From: Gemmatimonadota bacterium
Lineage (GTDB): Bacteria > Gemmatimonadota > Gemmatimonadetes > Longimicrobiales > RSA9
Reading direction: 5' to 3'
Length of the DNA: 10,232 nucleotides
Assembly (NCBI GenBank): GCA_012027055.1
Contig: VEPF01000115.1
Coordinates: 4,235-14,466 of the forward strand
Shown here: in pieces, positions 6,715-10,232 of the stretch
How positions within the stretch are numbered: the first letter of the stretch is position 1
Layout of the letters: every line of letters begins with the position of its first letter
Notes under the pieces: model-generated
What the model saw: the letters and a program-made list of their open reading frames with translations, nothing else
Told to the model about the DNA's origin: nothing
Databases searched by the model: none
Program-made: the position numbers and the translations under genes

Positions 6715-6776
6715 CGTCGCCTGCAACGGCCCGTCGCATCGGGACCGTGGCCGGCGCGTGACGGGTAACAGCGGGG

Positions 6777-8792
6777 ATGAAGCGTCTCACTATCGCGGCC
6801 GTCATCTGCTGCACTCTGCCCACCGCGGCGGCCGCGCAGAATTGCCCCACGGTCGCGCAATTCCGCCAGTACCGGCCCCCGGAAGCCACGCGCGTGTTCG
6901 CCCTGGACGGATCCCGGGTCGCGGATCTCTCGCCGGAGCGGCGGGTGGTGGTGCCGCTCGCGGAGGTGCCGCGCATCGTGAGCGGGGGTTTCGTGGCGGT
7001 GGAGGACCGGCGCTTCTACGAGCACGATGGCGTGGACATCCGCGGCGTCGGGCGCGCGGTGCTGCGCAACCTGAAAGCGCTGGCGCTGGAGGAAGGTTTC
7101 AGCACCATCACCATGCAGCTCGCGCGCAACGTGTTCCCGACCGAGCTGCCGCGCGCCGACAAGCTGCACCGCAAGGTTTGCGAGGTGCAGCTCGCCTCCG
7201 CCATCGAGGACGAGTTCACCAAGGCGCAGATCCTCGAGCGCTACCTGAACCAGGTCTACCTGGGCGATGGGCTGTACGGCGTGGAGGAAGCCGCGCGCGC
7301 GTATTTCGGCAAGCCCGTGCGCGCGGTCACGCTGCCCGAGGCGGCGCTGCTGATCGGCCTGGTCAAGAACCCCGAGGGCTACAACCCGCGCAAGCATGCG
7401 GCGCGGGCCGTCGAGCGGCGGAACGTGGTGCTGCAGGTGCTGGCGCGCGAAGGGGTGCTGACCGCGGAGCAGGCCACGGCCGCGCAACGCGAGCCGCTGC
7501 GGCTGGCGCCACCCATCGAGGCGGCAGGGCCGGCACCCTACTTCGTGGCCGCCATCCGCCAGCAGCTGCGCGCTCAGTTCGGGGACAGCGCGGACAGCCG
7601 CGGCCTGCGGGTCTACACCGGGCTCGATCCGGAGGTGCAGAAGGCGGCCGGGGCGGCGCTGCGGGCGCAGATCGCACGCGTGGAGCGGGGTGACTTCGGC
7701 CGGTATCGGCACCCCGTGCCCGCGGGCCGGCTGCCGGTGGCCCAGGGCGACGGCTCACCCTACCTGCAGGGCATGGTGATCGTGCTCGATCCCGCCTCCG
7801 GTGAGATCCGGGCGCTGGTGGGCGGCCGCGATTTCACCCACTCCTCTTACGACCGCGCGCTGAGCGCGCGCCGGCAGGCGGGGTCGGCCTTCAAGCCCAT
7901 CGTCTACGCGGCCGCCATCCGCGACGGCCTGACCGCCGGGGATCGCATCGAGACCACGCCCGTCAGCATCGAGAACCTGGGGTCGGCTGCCTGGCGCCCG
8001 GACGACCTGGTGCCGGACAGCGTCACCAGCCTCACCGTGCGCGATGCGCTGGTGCTCTCGTCGAACCACGCCGCCGTGCGCGTGGGCCAGTGGGTCGGCA
8101 CGGAGCGGGTCGCGGACATGGCCCGCACGCTCGGCATCGACACGCCCGTGCCCGACTACCCGTCCTCCTTCCTGGGAGCCGCCGAAGTCAACCCGGCCGC
8201 GCTGGCCGCCGCCTACGCAGCGTTCGGGAACGGCGGCTTCCTGGTCCGGCCTGCGCTCATCCGCCGCGTCGAGGACGCACACGGCAGGGTGCTCTGGCGC
8301 GCGCCCGCGGCACGCCTGCAGGTGATCGATCCGGGCGTCGCCTACATCATCACCAGCATGCTGCAGGACGCGGTGGAGCGAGGCACCGGCGCGGCCGTGC
8401 GCCGCGCGGGATTCCTGGGACCCGCGGCGGGCAAGACCGGCACCACCAACGGCGCGCGGGACGTGTGGTTCGTGGGATTGACTCCCGAGCTGGCGGGCGC
8501 GGTGTGGCTCGGCTTCGACCAGCCCCGCACCATCCTGGCGAACGCGTTCGGCGGCAACCTGGCCGCGCCGGTGTGGGCCGACGTCATGAAGGCCGCCTAC
8601 CGCACCCGGAGCTCCGGCTCCTGGACGCTCCCTGAGCACCTGGTGGCGGCCACCATCGATCCGCTCACCGGCATGCTCGCGGCGCCCGGCTGCCCGCCCG
8701 GCGACCTGCGCATCGAGTACTACCTGCCCGGGACCGAGCCCGTCGAGCACTGCCCCGCCCACCCGGGCAGGGCGGTCCGGCGAGGCTCCTGA
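6777..8792 (+). CDS. Class A penicillin-binding protein (PBP1A-like, GT51 + transpeptidase)
   Basis: A 671-residue bifunctional peptidoglycan synthase that polymerises lipid II and cross-links stems in the periplasm. The GT51 domain (about 35-215) has EDRRFYEHDGVD (76-87, catalytic Glu76), GFSTITMQLARN (107-118), RK..E (132-136), ILERYLNQVYLG (152-163) and LPEAALLIGLVKNP (186-199). The transpeptidase (about 330-610) has nucleophile motif SAFK (Ser370, Lys373), SSN (428-430) and KTGT (553-556), all intact. The tail has DPLTGMLAAPGCP and YYLPGTEPVEHC, as in Gram-negative PBP1A, with Cys639 and Cys659 possibly paired. The N-terminus MKRLTIAAVICC...TAAAA|QN looks like a cleavable signal peptide (AxA at 18-20) rather than the usual uncleaved membrane anchor. 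An in-frame TGA at 6759 rules out a longer start. The ribosome site is weak (GCGGGG). It is convergent with trxB. Confidence 0.95.
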   Translation: MKRLTIAAVICCTLPTAAAAQNCPTVAQFRQYRPPEATRVFALDGSRVADLSPERRVVVPLAEVPRIVSGGFVAVEDRRFYEHDGVDIRGVGRAVLRNLKALALEEGFSTITMQLARNVFPTELPRADKLHRKVCEVQLASAIEDEFTKAQILERYLNQVYLGDGLYGVEEAARAYFGKPVRAVTLPEAALLIGLVKNPEGYNPRKHAARAVERRNVVLQVLAREGVLTAEQATAAQREPLRLAPPIEAAGPAPYFVAAIRQQLRAQFGDSADSRGLRVYTGLDPEVQKAAGAALRAQIARVERGDFGRYRHPVPAGRLPVAQGDGSPYLQGMVIVLDPASGEIRALVGGRDFTHSSYDRALSARRQAGSAFKPIVYAAAIRDGLTAGDRIETTPVSIENLGSAAWRPDDLVPDSVTSLTVRDALVLSSNHAAVRVGQWVGTERVADMARTLGIDTPVPDYPSSFLGAAEVNPAALAAAYAAFGNGGFLVRPALIRRVEDAHGRVLWRAPAARLQVIDPGVAYIITSMLQDAVERGTGAAVRRAGFLGPAAGKTGTTNGARDVWFVGLTPELAGAVWLGFDQPRTILANAFGGNLAAPVWADVMKAAYRTRSSGSWTLPEHLVAATIDPLTGMLAAPGCPPGDLRIEYYLPGTEPVEHCPAHPGRAVRRGS

Positions 8793-8832
8793 AGCGCGCA
8801 GCGGCAACCCGCCGAGCGGAGCGCCGGCCGGA

Positions 8833-9822
8833 TCACGCCGACGCCGGCACTGCCTCCGGCGCCGCTGCATCGTGGTGTGCCAGCCAGCGCTCCGCTTCGA
8901 GCGCCGCCATGCAGCCCGTCCCCGCCGCCGTGATCGCCTGGCGGTAGTAGTCGTCGGTCACGTCGCCCGCCGCGAACACGCCCGGCACGCTGGTCGCCGT
9001 CCGCCCGGGCGCCACCTTGATGTAGCCGTTCGGGTGCAAATCGACCTGGCCCTGCAGGAACTGCGTGTTCGGCGTGTGGCCGATCGCCACGAACAGCCCG
9101 CCTACCGGCAGGTCCCGCTCCGCACCCGTCACCGTGTCCTGCAGCCGGATCCCGGTGACGAAGTCGCCGCCCAGCACCGAGACCACCCGCGCATTCCACT
9201 CCACCCGGATCTTCGGGTTCCGGAGCACACGATCCGCCATCACCTTCGAGGCCCGCAACGCGTCCCGCCGGTGGAGCAGCACCACCTCCCGGGCATACTT
9301 GCTCAGATAGGTCGCCTCCTCCATCGCGGTCTCACCACCCCCCACCACCGCCAGTACCTGGTTCCGGAATGCCGGCAAGGCACCATCGCACACCGCGCAC
9401 GCCGACACGCCACCGCCCGTGCGCGCCAGCCGCTCCTCGTTCGGCACCCCCAGCCAGTTCGCCCGCGCGCCCGTCGCCACGATTACCGCCTCCGCTTCGA
9501 ACGCCTCGCCGTATCCCGGCCGCAGCACGAACGGCCACACCCCGAAGTCCACGGTCACGACGCTCTCCTGCTCCACCCGCGTCCCGAACCGCAGCGCCTG
9601 CCGCTTCATCAGCTCCATCAGGTCCTGCCCGCCCACACCCTCCGGGAATCCCGGGAAATTCTCGATCTCCGTGGTCCACATCAGCTGCCCGCCCGGAATC
9701 ATGTCCCGCGTCGGCTCACCCTCGTAGACCACCGGCTCCAGGTTCGCCCTGGCCGCATACACCGCCGCTGTCCACGCCGCCGGCCCGGACCCGATTATGA
9801 CCGCCCGCTCTCGCCTCATCAT
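8833..9822 (-). CDS. trxB: Thioredoxin-disulfide reductase
   Basis: A 329-residue low-molecular-weight flavoprotein that passes electrons from NADPH via FAD to oxidised thioredoxin in the cytosol. The FAD motif GSGPAAWTAA is at 11-20, GGQLMWTTEIENFPGFPEG at 44-62, the redox centre CAVCDG (Cys142, Cys145) sits in the NADPH domain as in bacterial TrxB, the NADPH motif is GGGETAMEEA (161-170), HRRD is at 184-187 (2'-phosphate contacts), and the C-terminal FAD motif GDVTDDYYRQAITAAGTGC is at 286-304. Length is typical or slightly long because of an Ala-rich tail (319-329). Tandem ATGs occur at 9822 and 9819: GAGGG lies 8 nt before the first, and GGAG 5 nt before the second, so either is possible. 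The frame continues open upstream to 10128 without homology. It has its own promoter and is divergent from the last gene; 40 bp separate its stop from the convergent PBP stop. Confidence 0.96.
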   Translation of the reverse strand: MMRRERAVIIGSGPAAWTAAVYAARANLEPVVYEGEPTRDMIPGGQLMWTTEIENFPGFPEGVGGQDLMELMKRQALRFGTRVEQESVVTVDFGVWPFVLRPGYGEAFEAEAVIVATGARANWLGVPNEERLARTGGGVSACAVCDGALPAFRNQVLAVVGGGETAMEEATYLSKYAREVVLLHRRDALRASKVMADRVLRNPKIRVEWNARVVSVLGGDFVTGIRLQDTVTGAERDLPVGGLFVAIGHTPNTQFLQGQVDLHPNGYIKVAPGRTATSVPGVFAAGDVTDDYYRQAITAAGTGCMAALEAERWLAHHDAAAPEAVPASA

Positions 9823-9868
9823 TACTCCAACCCTCTGCCGCAGCGTCCGCACTATCCACCCGTGCGGT

Positions 9869-9897
9869 AATATACTTCCGCTGTAAAGGGCGGTCAA
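9869..9897 (-). promoter_or_regulatory. Sigma70-like promoter of trxB
   Basis: On the minus strand there is TTGACC (9892-9897, 5 of 6), a 17-nt spacer and TATATT (9869-9874, 5 of 6). The predicted start near 9862 gives a leader of about 40 nt to the ATG at 9822. This is the most consensus-like promoter in the window and stands out as an AT-rich spot. Confidence 0.75.
9871..9876 (+). promoter_or_regulatory. Candidate plus-strand -10 overlapping the trxB -10
   Basis: TATACT (5 of 6) on the plus strand overlaps the minus-strand -10 by four bases and points toward the hypothetical gene at 9988. No good -35 is visible 16-18 bp upstream (CGCACT at 17), and the leader would be about 105 nt. It may be one half of a bidirectional promoter or simply a by-product of the AT-rich -10. 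Confidence 0.25.
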
Positions 9898-9987
9898 CGC
9901 AGGCAAACTGCTGGCGGGGGATGCCGGTGGGGGCTTAGCTTCGGGGGAGTCCTGCCGGCCTCCCCGCCGCGCACATTTCGGAAGGTG

Positions 9988-10232
9988 ATGACGAACGCCG
10001 CCACGCATCCGGAAGCGGAAGTCGAGAGGCTGCTGCGGTCCCTGTCGGGCATCGTGTCCGCGAAGGTGGTATCGGACACGCTGGGCCGGGTGGGGGAGAT
10101 CCACGTGCTGGCCTCGGACAAGCTGCATCCGAAGCAGGTAGTACGGAACGTGGAGTCCGCGCTCAGTGCCGGACTGGGGATCGTGATCGATCGGCGGGTG
10201 GTGAGCGTGGCGCAGGTGCGGGTGGCGGAGTA
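9988..10232 (+). CDS. Conserved-looking hypothetical protein, N-terminal part (runs off the window)
   Basis: An open frame of 81 codons reaches the window edge, ending with the bases TA of an incomplete codon, which could be Tyr or a stop. The sequence begins MTNAATHPEAEVERLLRSLS and contains EIHVLASDKLHPKQVVRNVE and a GLGIVIDRRVVSVAQVRV segment. That alternation of two amphipathic helices and strands (LASxxxHPKQVVRxVES, VDxRxxSVAQ) looks like a small alpha/beta domain that I believe recurs in hypothetical proteins of several phyla, but I cannot name it. No signal peptide or membrane segment is seen. GGAAG (9980-9984) precedes the ATG by 3 nt, rather close; an in-frame GTG at 9985 is an alternative start. 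It is divergent from trxB across 165 bp. Function unknown. Confidence 0.65.
   Translation, partial: MTNAATHPEAEVERLLRSLSGIVSAKVVSDTLGRVGEIHVLASDKLHPKQVVRNVESALSAGLGIVIDRRVVSVAQVRVAE

Noticed and set aside
5934..7712. 592-codon minus-strand frame under the SDR and PBP genes
   Set aside because: It spans two convincing plus-strand genes and has no recognisable domain; a GC-driven antisense frame.
8793..8832. Bidirectional terminator between the PBP and trxB
   Set aside because: Only a 4-bp CGGC/GCCG stem (8802-8814) and no T- or A-tract; not enough to call.
7755..8870. 371-codon minus-strand frame under the PBP transpeptidase domain
   Set aside because: Antisense to the SxxK, SxN and KTG coding region, with low-complexity composition.

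Overview
The window is a high-G+C bacterial chromosomal segment (by eye well above 60% G+C), densely packed, with genes on both strands. Strong AGGAGG-like ribosome binding sites, a class A penicillin-binding protein with a C-terminal tail like those of Gram-negative PBP1A, and a small lipoprotein with AVDTT repeats fit a Gram-negative, high-GC phylum. My best guess is Gemmatimonadota. That is inference from style, because no marker gene such as rRNA is present. I see no mobile element, tRNA, rRNA or CRISPR array, and most of the content is ordinary housekeeping or metabolic genes.

Layout, left to right. Minus strand: a 66-residue putative lipoprotein (13-213), an Ap4A-hydrolase-like Nudix protein (426-890) with its own promoter, and a PIG-L/LmbE-type deacetylase (1034-1729). 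Plus strand: a small ArsR-type regulator (1915-2256) and a GltP/DctA-family glutamate/C4-dicarboxylate symporter (2452-3765). The flanks of the regulator carry four copies of CCGGACCC, and a perfect 14-bp palindrome lies 52 bp before the symporter start. Minus strand: class II fumarase (3773-5164), converging on the symporter with only 7 bp between stops, and just downstream of an SDR oxidoreductase (5184-5894) in a likely two-gene operon. Plus strand: a divergent pteridine-reductase-like SDR (5973-6701) in which the catalytic Tyr is His, then a class A PBP (6777-8792). Minus strand: thioredoxin reductase (8833-9822), convergent with the PBP and driven by a near-consensus sigma70 promoter. Plus strand: the start of a conserved-looking hypothetical gene (9988 to the window end), divergent from trxB.

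How the genes fit together: the symporter and fumarase share substrates (C4-dicarboxylates feeding the TCA cycle), and the regulator beside the symporter is the obvious candidate controller of it. The remaining genes cover nucleotide clean-up (Nudix), cell-wall synthesis (PBP) and thiol redox (TrxB). No gap exceeds 300 bp; the longest are 214-425, 2257-2451, 1730-1914 and 9823-9987. The points most worth a second look are the Tyr-to-His SDR, the apparently cleavable signal peptide on the class A PBP, the motif cluster around the ArsR-like gene, and two promoter architectures (a possibly leaderless SDR message and overlapping divergent -10 elements at trxB). I found no convincing new multi-gene system.
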